Source of the DNA: RGIG4079 sp045646905
GTDB lineage: Bacteria; Bacteroidota; Bacteroidia; Bacteroidales; Muribaculaceae
Direction: 5' to 3'
Length of the DNA: 64,000 nt
NCBI GenBank assembly: GCA_045646905.1
Contig: JAZRLP010000024.1
Coordinates: 124,001-188,000 of the forward strand
Positions 42,430 through 51,365 of the stretch are shown piece after piece; within the stretch, counting starts at the first letter, position 1, and each line of letters starts with the position of its first letter. The notes beneath the pieces are model-generated. The model ran no database searches, was not told the origin of the DNA, and worked only from the letters and a program-made list of their open reading frames with translations. A program made the position numbers and the translations under genes.

Positions 42430-44211
42430 ATGACTGAATTGAAAAATTCACCCATCGAAGATTTCGATTGGGAAGCCTACGAAAAAGGCGAAACCGTAGG
42501 AGAGAAATCTCGCGAAGAACTTACAAAAACTTACGACGAATCTCTCAACACCGTTAAAGACAAAGATGTAATCGAAGGTACCATTATCGCTCTTAACAAG
42601 CGCGAAGCAGTGGTTAACATCGGATACAAAAGCGACGGTATCATTCCTGTAAGCGAATTCCGCTACAATCCTGAAATTAAAATTGGTGATGTAGTAGAAG
42701 TATTCATCGAAAATCAGGAAGACAAGAAAGGTCAACTCATCCTTTCACACAAAAAAGCTCGTGCATCTCGCTCTTGGGATCGCGTTAACGAAGCTCTTGA
42801 AAACGACGAAATCATTAAGGGTTACATCAAATGCCGCACTAAGGGTGGTATGATTGTTGATGTATTTGGCATCGAAGCGTTCCTTCCAGGTTCACAAATC
42901 GATGTTAAACCTATCCGTGACTATGATATCTTCGTTGGTAAGACTATGGAATTCAAAGTTGTTAAAATCAACCAAGAATTCAAAAACGTTGTTGTATCAC
43001 ACAAAGCTCTTATCGAAGCTGAACTCGAACAACAAAAACGTGACATCATCGCTAAACTCGAAAAAGGTCAAGTACTTGAAGGTACAGTTAAAAACATCAC
43101 TTCTTATGGTGTATTCATCGACCTTGGTGGCGTAGATGGTCTTATCCACATCACTGACCTCTCTTGGGGCCGCGTAAACCACCCAGAAGAAGTTGTTAAA
43201 CTTGATGAAAAAATCAATGTTGTTATCCTTGACTTCGATGACGAAAAGAAACGCATCGCTCTTGGTCTTAAACAACTTCAACCACATCCATGGGATGCTC
43301 TAAACGCTGACCTTAAAGTGGGTGACAAAGTACAAGGTAAAGTTGTCGTTATGACTGACTACGGCGCATTCATCGAAATCGCTCCTGGTGTAGAAGGTCT
43401 TATCCACGTTTCTGAAATGTCTTGGTCACAACACCTCCGTACAGCTCAAGACTTCATGAAAGTTGGTGACGAAATCGAAGCTGCTGTGCTTACTCTCGAC
43501 CGTGACGAACGCAAAATGTCACTCGGTATCAAACAACTCAAAAACGATCCTTGGGAAAATATCGAAGGCAAATACCCAGTTGGTAGCCAACACACTGCAA
43601 AAGTGCGTAACTTCACTAACTTCGGTGTATTCGTTGAAATCGAAGAAGGCGTTGACGGTCTTATCCACATCAGCGACCTTTCTTGGACAAAGAAAATCAA
43701 ACACCCATCTGAACTCACTCAAAATGGTGCTGATATCCAAGTTCAAGTTCTCGAAATCGACAAAGAAAATCGTCGCTTGAGCCTCGGTCACAAACAACTC
43801 GAAGAAAATCCTTGGGATGTATTTGAAACAGTATTTACTCTTGGTAGCATTCACGAAGGTACTATCGTAGAATTGGTTGAAAAGGGTGCTGTTATCGCTC
43901 TTCCTTATGGTGTTGAAGGTTTCGCTACTCCTAAACACCTCGTTAAAGAAGATGGCTCTAACGCTGTAGTTGACGAAAAACTCAACTTCAAAGTTATCGA
44001 ATTTAACAAGGATTCAAAACGCATCATCCTTTCTCACAGCCGCATCTTCGAAGATGAAGCTAAAGCAGAAAAGGCTGAAGCTAAAAAAGCTACAAAACGC
44101 GCTTCTAAAAAAGTTGCTGAAGAAACTGCCGCTGTTCCTGCTGTTGAAAAAACAACTCTTGGTGACATCGAAGAACTCGCAGCTCTTAAAGAAAAGCTCG
44201 CTGGTAAGTAA
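42430..44211 (+). CDS. rpsA: 30S ribosomal protein S1
   Basis: 593 residues with six S1 RNA-binding domains in tandem (about 50-120, 138-205, 220-290, 305-375, 392-462, 478-545), each recognisable by blocks such as VKNITSYGVFIDLGGVDGLIHITDLSW and KRIALGLKQL. The C-terminal tail is Lys/Ala/Glu-rich. By family it binds mRNA at the 30S subunit and is especially important where Shine-Dalgarno sequences are weak, as in this group. Codon use is strongly biased towards frequent codons, typical of high expression. Own promoter, leader hairpin and strong terminator. Confidence 0.96.
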   Translation: MTELKNSPIEDFDWEAYEKGETVGEKSREELTKTYDESLNTVKDKDVIEGTIIALNKREAVVNIGYKSDGIIPVSEFRYNPEIKIGDVVEVFIENQEDKKGQLILSHKKARASRSWDRVNEALENDEIIKGYIKCRTKGGMIVDVFGIEAFLPGSQIDVKPIRDYDIFVGKTMEFKVVKINQEFKNVVVSHKALIEAELEQQKRDIIAKLEKGQVLEGTVKNITSYGVFIDLGGVDGLIHITDLSWGRVNHPEEVVKLDEKINVVILDFDDEKKRIALGLKQLQPHPWDALNADLKVGDKVQGKVVVMTDYGAFIEIAPGVEGLIHVSEMSWSQHLRTAQDFMKVGDEIEAAVLTLDRDERKMSLGIKQLKNDPWENIEGKYPVGSQHTAKVRNFTNFGVFVEIEEGVDGLIHISDLSWTKKIKHPSELTQNGADIQVQVLEIDKENRRLSLGHKQLEENPWDVFETVFTLGSIHEGTIVELVEKGAVIALPYGVEGFATPKHLVKEDGSNAVVDEKLNFKVIEFNKDSKRIILSHSRIFEDEAKAEKAEAKKATKRASKKVAEETAAVPAVEKTTLGDIEELAALKEKLAGK

Positions 44212-44235
44212 TCAATCGATTATAAACCATATATA

Positions 44236-44271
44236 CGACGGCATCTCATGGCGAGATGCCGTCTTTTTTTT
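44236..44271 (+). terminator. Terminator of rpsA
   Basis: GACGGCATCTC (44237-44247) with its complement at 44253-44263 and a five-base loop, then eight T's. Confidence 0.92.
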
Positions 44272-44389
44272 GCTCAAATTTGTCGGCCTGTTTTATAACA
44301 AAACATGGATTATGCATTATTTAACGAGTTAAGTTTGCGTGATAACCAAAAATAAACTAATTTTACCTTTTAGAACAAATGTAATGCCT

Positions 44390-44992
44390 ATGAAACGAAT
44401 AATTATTGCAACTATGCTTATCGTATTGTCACTCTCAAGCAGTGTGGCATCGGATATAAAATTGCCCCAACCTCAAATGGAGGGAGGAATGCCATTGATG
44501 GAAGCATTGGCAAAGCGTAAATCAACACGCGAGTTCTCAGCCGAAAAAAGGCTCGACAATCAACAACTTGCCAACTTGTTGTGGGCAGCGTGTGGATATA
44601 ACCGCGAAGATAAATTGACAATTCCCACCGCATTGAACAAGCAAGAAGTGTCGGTGTATGTGATAACTCCCGAAGGTGCATGGCGATATGCTGCAAAAGA
44701 ACATAAATTGGTGCAAGTGACCGATAAAGATGTGCGTGACTATGCTGCAGCTCAAGAGTATGCCAAGAAAGCACTTCTCAATATTGCAATCGTGAGTGAT
44801 AAGGAATTGATGGAAAATGATCTTTATGCAGGAACCGATGCTGGTGCAGCAATGCAAAATATCTATTTGTGGTGTGCAGCAAATGGCATTGGGACTGTGA
44901 CTCGTGGTTCATTTGATAAAGAAGGGTTGGCAAAGGCTTTAAATCTAAAACCCTCTCAGCGTGTAATTCTTGTGCAAACTGTAGGTTATTGA
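44390..44992 (+). CDS. Exported nitroreductase-family (SagB-like) protein
   Basis: 200 residues from the ATG at 44390 (or 44384), with a signal peptide (MKRIIIATMLIVLSLSSSVAS). The longer ORF start at 44339 precedes a TAATTTTA -7-like box (44357) and is unlikely. The mature part has the nitroreductase fold: KRKSTREFSAEKRLDNQQLANLLWAACGYNR, then AGTDAGAAMQNIYLWCAANGIGT and the end RVILVQTVGY. By family it would bind FMN; the exported location is notable. First of five close plus-strand genes (to aroB), 2 bases before the next. Confidence 0.82.
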   Translation: MKRIIIATMLIVLSLSSSVASDIKLPQPQMEGGMPLMEALAKRKSTREFSAEKRLDNQQLANLLWAACGYNREDKLTIPTALNKQEVSVYVITPEGAWRYAAKEHKLVQVTDKDVRDYAAAQEYAKKALLNIAIVSDKELMENDLYAGTDAGAAMQNIYLWCAANGIGTVTRGSFDKEGLAKALNLKPSQRVILVQTVGY

Positions 44993-44994
44993 TT

Positions 44995-45900
44995 ATGAGA
45001 TATAAAGAGAGAAAAAAATACCGATTGTTGTTATTAGCATCAATTGTTGTTTCGTTCTTTTTAGGGCGCTGTAGTGCTACTGGCTGTAGCGAATCGAGCG
45101 ATGGAGAAGAACAAAAACAAGATGCTGTTGCCGTAGTGGCAGAGAAACAAAATAAAGAGAGTAAAAATAAAAAGGTTATTCCTAAAAAGGATACTATTGC
45201 CAAGAAAACACCCGAGGTGACTAAATATGATACGGTTGCAGCCGAATCAAAAAAGGCTGTTGAGGTGTTGGCACGCATTCCCGATGCAAAATGGAATAAA
45301 TTCCTTGAAATTGATGATTCGGATGTGGCTCAACCGGTAAAGACCTATTTTGAAGGTCGCCGTTCAGAGGTGTTTAACGATAGTAATAGCGTGCATCTCG
45401 AGGCAGCCGAAGTGGTGGGAATTGCTCCTATTACCGATATGTCATCGGCATGGAATATATCAAAACCACTCAAACTTGTTGCTTCGTGTGAGAATTATTA
45501 TCTTGAAGAACTCACTCACTCGTTCCCATTCTTGGTGCCCGAAGCTCATAAATTGTTGAATGATATAGGTGAGCAATTTAATAAACGACTATGGGAGCGC
45601 TCAAAGAGCAAATATCGCATAAAAGTGACAAGTGTATTGCGCACACCTGCAACGATTAGAGATTTGATGAAAAAGAATCGCAATGCAGTAGCAACATCAG
45701 CTCATCAGTATGGAACAACATTCGATATCAGTTATTCTAAATTTATACAAGACCAACGAGAAAAACCATGCTCATTTGCCAACTTGGCCGACTTGTTGTC
45801 GGAAGTATTGCAGGATTTACAAGAGCAAGGGCGTTGCTATGTGAAATATGAGTCAAAACAAAGTTGTTTCCACATAACAGTGCGTCCGTTAAAAAAGTAA
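44995..45900 (+). CDS. DUF5715-family protein, peptidase M15-like
   Basis: 301 residues from the ATG at 44995. An N-terminal membrane anchor (RLLLLASIVVSFFLG) is followed by a low-complexity Lys/Glu region to about residue 90. The C-terminal half has SAHQYGTTFDISY and CYVKYESKQSCFHITV, matching the SxHxxGxAxD and final His of D-Ala-D-Ala carboxypeptidase-type (M15) zinc enzymes, and VTSVLRTPATIRDL upstream. It is probably a periplasmic cell-wall-related protein; activity is unproven. In the same operon as the nitroreductase-like gene, and it ends 7 bases before AsmA. Confidence 0.75.
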   Translation: MRYKERKKYRLLLLASIVVSFFLGRCSATGCSESSDGEEQKQDAVAVVAEKQNKESKNKKVIPKKDTIAKKTPEVTKYDTVAAESKKAVEVLARIPDAKWNKFLEIDDSDVAQPVKTYFEGRRSEVFNDSNSVHLEAAEVVGIAPITDMSSAWNISKPLKLVASCENYYLEELTHSFPFLVPEAHKLLNDIGEQFNKRLWERSKSKYRIKVTSVLRTPATIRDLMKKNRNAVATSAHQYGTTFDISYSKFIQDQREKPCSFANLADLLSEVLQDLQEQGRCYVKYESKQSCFHITVRPLKK

Positions 45901-45906
45901 TAGTAT

Positions 45907-48900
45907 ATGAGTGAATCAAAGTGGGCTAAAAAGAACGAAAAGACTCCTCGCAAAGGTAGTTGGTTGAGTAAAACGCTTAAATTTGGATTATGGTCGGTAG
46001 TGGCCATTGTACTACTCGTGTGTGGATTGTTGCAAGCCACTATAAGCATACTCACCCCCGAGCGTCTCACCCCTTTGGTCGAAAAATTCTTGACAAAAAG
46101 TTTGAACGCCGATGTGGAGGTGAGTCGAGTAGAACTAACGGTGTGGGAAACATTCCCCGATGTTACTCTCGAAATTGACTCGCTATCGGTGAGAAGTAGG
46201 GCATTGGACGGATTGACCGACTCGATTAAGCAACAACTACCGGCAAATGCCGATAGCCTTGCATCGCTAAAATATTTTCATGGGGGCATAAAATTACATG
46301 AATTGTTGGTAGGAAATTTGAGCCTATATGACATTCAGTTACATGAGCCTATGGTGAACCTGGTAAAGGTTGATTCAACGATGGCCAACTATGATGTGTT
46401 GCCACCAAGCGAGCCCGATACCGTACCCGATACATCGACTACTGAATTGCCCAAAATCATTATAGACCATTTTATTATCAAGAACGCCAAACCAATCAGT
46501 TATTTCTCTCTCGCAGATAGTATTGATGCAAAGGTGTTGTTGAAAAATGTAGAACTAAAGGGTACTGAAGCTCCTCAATATGAAATTGAATTTAAAGGCG
46601 ACTTGAAGTCTCCTTTGTTGTCGTTGATAAATCAAAGCAAATCACCATTTATTATTGACGGAGGTGTCGAATGGAATCAAGATGAGCCTACATTGTTGGC
46701 ATTGAATGATTTTGATTTAGGTTTTGATATTGTGAATACTCACATCAATGGCAAATTTGATTTGGGACAAAATATGGCAATTAAGGAGTTTAGCATTTTG
46801 TTTGACTCGTTTAAATATGCCGATGTTTATGCTCGAGTTCCCAAGGAATACTTGCCAATGCTCAAGGGTATATCGACCAATGCGACGATTGACATTGATG
46901 CCCAACTTACAAAACCATTCTACCTCGACAAGGATTCAATTCCGTCGGCTGTGGTAAATGTGAAGGTGCCCAATTGTAAATTTAAGTATGACAACTTAAA
47001 TCTTGACCGATTCTCGGCAAATATAAGCGCTATTCTTAACGGAAACAATCTCGATAAGGCTGTAATAGATGTGAAGAAGGTGGCTCTTAATGGGATGGGC
47101 GTAGGGTGCTCGTTGTCAACCAAAGTGACATCGATTATATCTGACCCATCGATTGATGGCGAATTTAATGGAAAAGTTGACTTGGCTAAATTGCCCCCTA
47201 TAGTGTCGAAGGCAATAGCCGGACGCGTGTCGGGCATATTAAACGCCGATACACAATTTAAGTTGCGACAAAGTTATCTTGATAAAAATAAATTTCACAA
47301 CATATTGGTTAAGGGTGGTGCCGAACTGCAAAACTTTAGGCTTAAAACAACCGATGCACTAACCGATGTGTATGTGCGTAACGCCGAACTTACTTTAGGA
47401 ACAAATGAAAGCTTTATCAAAAGCACACGCAAGAGCGATAGTTTGCTGGCCGTATCGGTTAAACTCGACACTTGTGCATTGTTCTATGATGGGTATGATG
47501 TTAAGATGTCCGATTTTAAGGCTGGTGTAGGCTGCTCAAATGTGGCAACCTCTACCGATGCATCGCAAATTAATCCCATTGGTGGGGCGATGAGCATAGG
47601 ACGATTGAACTTTAAGTCGCAAGAAGACTCAATGAAAGTGCGTTTGCGCGATGTGAAATGTATGTCGGCATTGCGTCGATTTAAGGCTATGGAAAAAGTG
47701 CCCGAATTGATGCTAAACATTGATGCTAATAGAGTGGGTGCTGTGACAAAAGAGATGAGAGTAAATCTTCGAGAAAGTGCAATTACATTAATAGCACACC
47801 TCAAACCTCGTCGCAAAATGTCGCCACAAATGAAAAATGAGTACGACAAAATAATGAAGGCCAATCCTGGGTTGACCAACGACTCGGCATATGCTATGGT
47901 TCGTCGTCAAATGATGTCACAACGCAAGGCCAATGCTCGAGGCGGTCGTAGAGATAGCATGGCGTCGGAGATATCAACGATTGATTTTGATGTTGATAGA
48001 AGCATCAGGGCATTGTTGAATAGATGGAATGCAAAGGGCTCAATAAAATCAAAGCGTGTTCGCTTATTTACTCCATATTTCCCATTGCGCAATAGATTGT
48101 CAAATGTAGATGTTTCGTTTACGACCGATAGCATAGCCTTTAATAAAGTTGATTATAAGGTGGGACGTAGTAATTTTGCAGTCAAAGGGTCAATAAGCAA
48201 TATAAAGAAAGCTTTAAGTGGCCGAGCGCGTCAGCCGTTGAAAATGGCATTTATGTTGCGTAGTGACACTATTGATGTCAACCAAATCGCCGAGGCAGTA
48301 TTTGCTGGAGCGGCATACTCCGAGTCGGCAGTTAAGACATCGGTCAACCTTGATGAGGAAAATGAAGAACTGCTTGAAGCTAAATTGGAACAACAGGCCG
48401 AAACCAAACAATCTGGTGCGTTGTTGGTACCAATGAATATTGATGCGCTATTGCGTGTGTCGGCCAAAAATATAATATATGGCGACATGTTGCTACATAA
48501 TATGTCGGGCAATGTGCAAGTTTATAGAGGCGCGTTGCACTTTGACCAACTACGAGCGTCGGCCGACATGGGTAGCGTGAATCTATCGGCTTTGTATTCA
48601 GCCCCCACAAAGAAAAATATGAGCTTTGGCTTTGGCTTGCAGATTAAAGATTTGTATATCGATAAAGTGCTTGAACTCGTTCCAGCAGTGGACTCGATAA
48701 TGCCACTATTGAGCGATGTGAAAGGTATTGTGAATGCCGACATTGCAGCCACAACCGATGTGGATACAATGATGAACCTAAAGATTCCTACATTAAACGC
48801 AGCAATAAAGATAGAAGGAGACAGCCTTGTATTGCTCGATGCTAAAACTTTCCGCACGGTGTCGAAATGGTTGTTGTTTAGGAATAAGAAAAAGAATATG

Positions 48901-49425
48901 ATTGACAAGTTGTCGGTCGAAGTATTGGTAAAAGACTCTCAACTCGAGTTATTCCCATTTGTGTTCACTATGGACCGTTATAAATTGGGTGTGTTGGGCT
49001 ATAACGACTTGGCACTAAATCTCAACTATCATGTGTCGGTATTGGAATCGCCCATACCATTCAAGTTTGGCATAAATGTGAAAGGTAATCCCGATAAATT
49101 GAAAGTGCGTCTTGGTAGAGCCAAATTTAAAGAAAATATGGTTGCCGAGCGTGTTGCAATAGTCGATACTACTCGAGTGAATTTGTTGCGTCAAATCAAA
49201 GATGTATTCCGTCGAGGTATTGACCGTTCATCTCGATTGAGTCTATATGATTCGGGACAAAAAGTAGAACGCTTTACCGATGACACAAACGATACAATAT
49301 CGCACGCCGATTCGTTATTGTTTATTCAAGAAGGATTGTTGCCTGCGCCTCCTCAACCACAGGTTGTGACGACGCCTCAAGAATCTGCTACTGAATCAAA
49401 CTCAAAGTCGAAAAAGAAGAAGTGA
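45907..49425 (+). CDS. AsmA-family large envelope protein
   Basis: 1172 residues. One N-terminal membrane helix (LWSVVAIVLLVCGLLQATIS) follows a basic start. The long remainder is beta-rich and carries AsmA/TamB-like features: LTPLVEKFLTKSLNADVEVSRVELTVWETFP at the N-terminus and the AsmA-like C-terminal domain with FKYADVYA and SFGFGLQIKDLYIDKVLELVP. The tail is polar (QPQVVTTPQESATESNSKSKKKK). Members of this family are thought to move phospholipids between membranes. Its stop overlaps the next ATG by one base (TGATG), so the two are coupled. Confidence 0.82.
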   Translation: MSESKWAKKNEKTPRKGSWLSKTLKFGLWSVVAIVLLVCGLLQATISILTPERLTPLVEKFLTKSLNADVEVSRVELTVWETFPDVTLEIDSLSVRSRALDGLTDSIKQQLPANADSLASLKYFHGGIKLHELLVGNLSLYDIQLHEPMVNLVKVDSTMANYDVLPPSEPDTVPDTSTTELPKIIIDHFIIKNAKPISYFSLADSIDAKVLLKNVELKGTEAPQYEIEFKGDLKSPLLSLINQSKSPFIIDGGVEWNQDEPTLLALNDFDLGFDIVNTHINGKFDLGQNMAIKEFSILFDSFKYADVYARVPKEYLPMLKGISTNATIDIDAQLTKPFYLDKDSIPSAVVNVKVPNCKFKYDNLNLDRFSANISAILNGNNLDKAVIDVKKVALNGMGVGCSLSTKVTSIISDPSIDGEFNGKVDLAKLPPIVSKAIAGRVSGILNADTQFKLRQSYLDKNKFHNILVKGGAELQNFRLKTTDALTDVYVRNAELTLGTNESFIKSTRKSDSLLAVSVKLDTCALFYDGYDVKMSDFKAGVGCSNVATSTDASQINPIGGAMSIGRLNFKSQEDSMKVRLRDVKCMSALRRFKAMEKVPELMLNIDANRVGAVTKEMRVNLRESAITLIAHLKPRRKMSPQMKNEYDKIMKANPGLTNDSAYAMVRRQMMSQRKANARGGRRDSMASEISTIDFDVDRSIRALLNRWNAKGSIKSKRVRLFTPYFPLRNRLSNVDVSFTTDSIAFNKVDYKVGRSNFAVKGSISNIKKALSGRARQPLKMAFMLRSDTIDVNQIAEAVFAGAAYSESAVKTSVNLDEENEELLEAKLEQQAETKQSGALLVPMNIDALLRVSAKNIIYGDMLLHNMSGNVQVYRGALHFDQLRASADMGSVNLSALYSAPTKKNMSFGFGLQIKDLYIDKVLELVPAVDSIMPLLSDVKGIVNADIAATTDVDTMMNLKIPTLNAAIKIEGDSLVLLDAKTFRTVSKWLLFRNKKKNMIDKLSVEVLVKDSQLELFPFVFTMDRYKLGVLGYNDLALNLNYHVSVLESPIPFKFGINVKGNPDKLKVRLGRAKFKENMVAERVAIVDTTRVNLLRQIKDVFRRGIDRSSRLSLYDSGQKVERFTDDTNDTISHADSLLFIQEGLLPAPPQPQVVTTPQESATESNSKSKKKK

Positions 49426-50174
49426 TGGAGATAAATGATGATATAATATTGTCGTTTTTGCGTCGTCGCCACTATAAGCAGTTGCAACCTCTTGCTGCAC
49501 TCATCGACATGGATGGCACTCTTTATGACTCAATGGGTAATCATGCCGATGCGTGGCATCGATTGGCCACCGAATTAGGAATAGAGTCAACGCGCGATGA
49601 ATTCTTCATGTATGAAGGTCGCACAGGTGCTTCTACGCTTAACATACTTTTTAATCGAGCATATGGGCGCGATGCTACATCGCAAGAGATAGAGGAATTA
49701 TATGCTCGCAAAGCGTTGTATTTTACTCAAATGCCCGCCGTAAAACCAATGCCCGGAGCAATGTCGATGCTCGACTTCTTTAAGGAGGTGAATATGCGTC
49801 GCGTGCTTGTGACGGGGTCGGGGCAACGCTCATTGATTGACCGTCTTGAACGAGATTTCCCTGGCGCGTTTACTCCATCAATGATGGTTACCTCGCGCGA
49901 TGTGAAATGTGGCAAGCCTCACCCCGAGCCATTCATAAAGGCGATGGAAATGGCTCGCGTGCGCCCCTCACAAGCAATCGCTATCGAAAACGCTCCTCTT
50001 GGAGTGAAATCGGCAAGCACCGCAGGTGTATTTACGGTTGCCGTAACAACAGGCCCTATCCCTCGCGAAGAACTTGTGAAAGCCGGCGCAGCCATCGTTT
50101 TTGACTCTATGCCACAATGTGCCGAAATGTTGCCTCAATTAGTGTTTAAAATGCTCAATCTTGCAGTTGATTAA
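49425..50174 (+). CDS. HAD-superfamily hydrolase, beta-phosphoglucomutase-like
   Basis: 249 residues from the ATG at 49425; a GTG one codon earlier lies within the AsmA gene. HAD motifs are present: IDMDGTLYDS (I), LVTGSGQ (II), and KCGKPHPEPF with the following AIENAPLGVKSA (III and IV). A cap of the beta-phosphoglucomutase type lies between I and II. The substrate cannot be read from sequence; sugar phosphate is likely. Position between AsmA and aroB does not narrow the role. Confidence 0.85.
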   Translation: MEINDDIILSFLRRRHYKQLQPLAALIDMDGTLYDSMGNHADAWHRLATELGIESTRDEFFMYEGRTGASTLNILFNRAYGRDATSQEIEELYARKALYFTQMPAVKPMPGAMSMLDFFKEVNMRRVLVTGSGQRSLIDRLERDFPGAFTPSMMVTSRDVKCGKPHPEPFIKAMEMARVRPSQAIAIENAPLGVKSASTAGVFTVAVTTGPIPREELVKAGAAIVFDSMPQCAEMLPQLVFKMLNLAVD

Positions 50175-50183
50175 AGAGATATA

Positions 50184-51254
50184 ATGATGAAACATCAAGA
50201 TTTGATATTTAGCAACGATGTGGCATCACATCTTGATGCCCTGGTCGAAAAATATAACCCCTCAACACTGTTTGTCCTTGTTGATAGCAATACTCGTGAA
50301 TGTGTGTTGCCTCAATTGCTCGTTGAATCGAAGGCCATAGCTGGAGCTTCAGTAATAGAAATAAGTGCTGGCGATGAGAGCAAAAATATTGAGTCGTTGA
50401 TGCATATTTGGACTCAATTGGTTGAAGGTGGTGCTACTCGCAAATCAATGTTGATAAACCTCGGTGGTGGGGTCGTTACCGATATAGGAGGTTTTGCTGG
50501 TGCTACATTCAAGCGTGGCATACGATTTGTGAATATTCCCACCACACTATTGAGTGCAGTTGACGCTGCTGTAGGTGGTAAAACTGGAATAAATTTCCAT
50601 GGCTTTAAGAACGAGATAGGCGCGTTTTGTGAGGCCGAAGCTGTGATTATCTCTACACGATTCCTTGCCACATTGAGCCAAGAAGAATTACTCTCGGGCT
50701 ATGCCGAGATGCTTAAACATGGATTGATTTCTAATGTAGATATTTACAACCGACTTCTTGCAAAAGATGTGGCAAATATTGATGCTGAAGAGATGTTGCA
50801 GTTGCTTGAAGAAAGTGTGATGGTGAAAAAGCGTGTCGTTGAAGAAGACCCTACCGAGAAAGGCATTCGCCGTGCGCTTAATCTTGGACACACTGCCGGA
50901 CATGCATTTGAATCGCTCGCCCTTCAACGCAAGTTGCCCATTCCCCACGGATATGCAGTGGCATGGGGATTGGTGGTGGAGCTTATATTATCGCACATGC
51001 AATTGAAGTTCCCATCTAATGAACTCACTCGTTTGGCTACATATATATATGAGAACTATGGGGCGTATAATATCACTTGCGATGATTATGATGCGCTAAT
51101 AGAATTCATGCGACACGACAAGAAGAACGATTCGGCCAATGCGATAAACTTCACAATGCTTAAGCAAGTGGGCGATATAAATATAGACTGCATAGCCCCC
51201 GAAGATGGTATAAAAACAGCTCTCGATATCTACCGCGATTTCATGCACATTTAA
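50184..51254 (+). CDS. aroB: 3-dehydroquinate synthase
   Basis: 356 residues. The NAD-binding and active-site blocks are LINLGGGVVTDIGGFAGATFKRG, IPTTLLSAVDAAVGGKTGINF and NLGHTAGHAFE, the last holding a zinc His. By family it makes 3-dehydroquinate from DAHP, the second step of the shikimate pathway. The next ATG, one codon in, is equally possible. It ends the operon that begins with the nitroreductase-like gene, before a strong bidirectional terminator shared with nifJ. Confidence 0.94.
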   Translation: MMKHQDLIFSNDVASHLDALVEKYNPSTLFVLVDSNTRECVLPQLLVESKAIAGASVIEISAGDESKNIESLMHIWTQLVEGGATRKSMLINLGGGVVTDIGGFAGATFKRGIRFVNIPTTLLSAVDAAVGGKTGINFHGFKNEIGAFCEAEAVIISTRFLATLSQEELLSGYAEMLKHGLISNVDIYNRLLAKDVANIDAEEMLQLLEESVMVKKRVVEEDPTEKGIRRALNLGHTAGHAFESLALQRKLPIPHGYAVAWGLVVELILSHMQLKFPSNELTRLATYIYENYGAYNITCDDYDALIEFMRHDKKNDSANAINFTMLKQVGDINIDCIAPEDGIKTALDIYRDFMHI

Positions 51255-51310
51255 TTTTATTAGTAACTCTGATAATCGTTAGAGACCTTAATCACTACTT
51301 TATAGAAAAT

Positions 51311-51347
51311 AAAAAAATCCCTCGAGTCTATGACCCGAGGGATTTTT
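51311..51347. terminator. Bidirectional terminator between aroB and nifJ
   Basis: ATCCCTCG pairs with CGAGGGAT around a loop of about 11 bases, with an A-run on the left and TTTTT on the right. Confidence 0.9.
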
Positions 51348-51365
51348 GCTTATATAACAAGTTTA

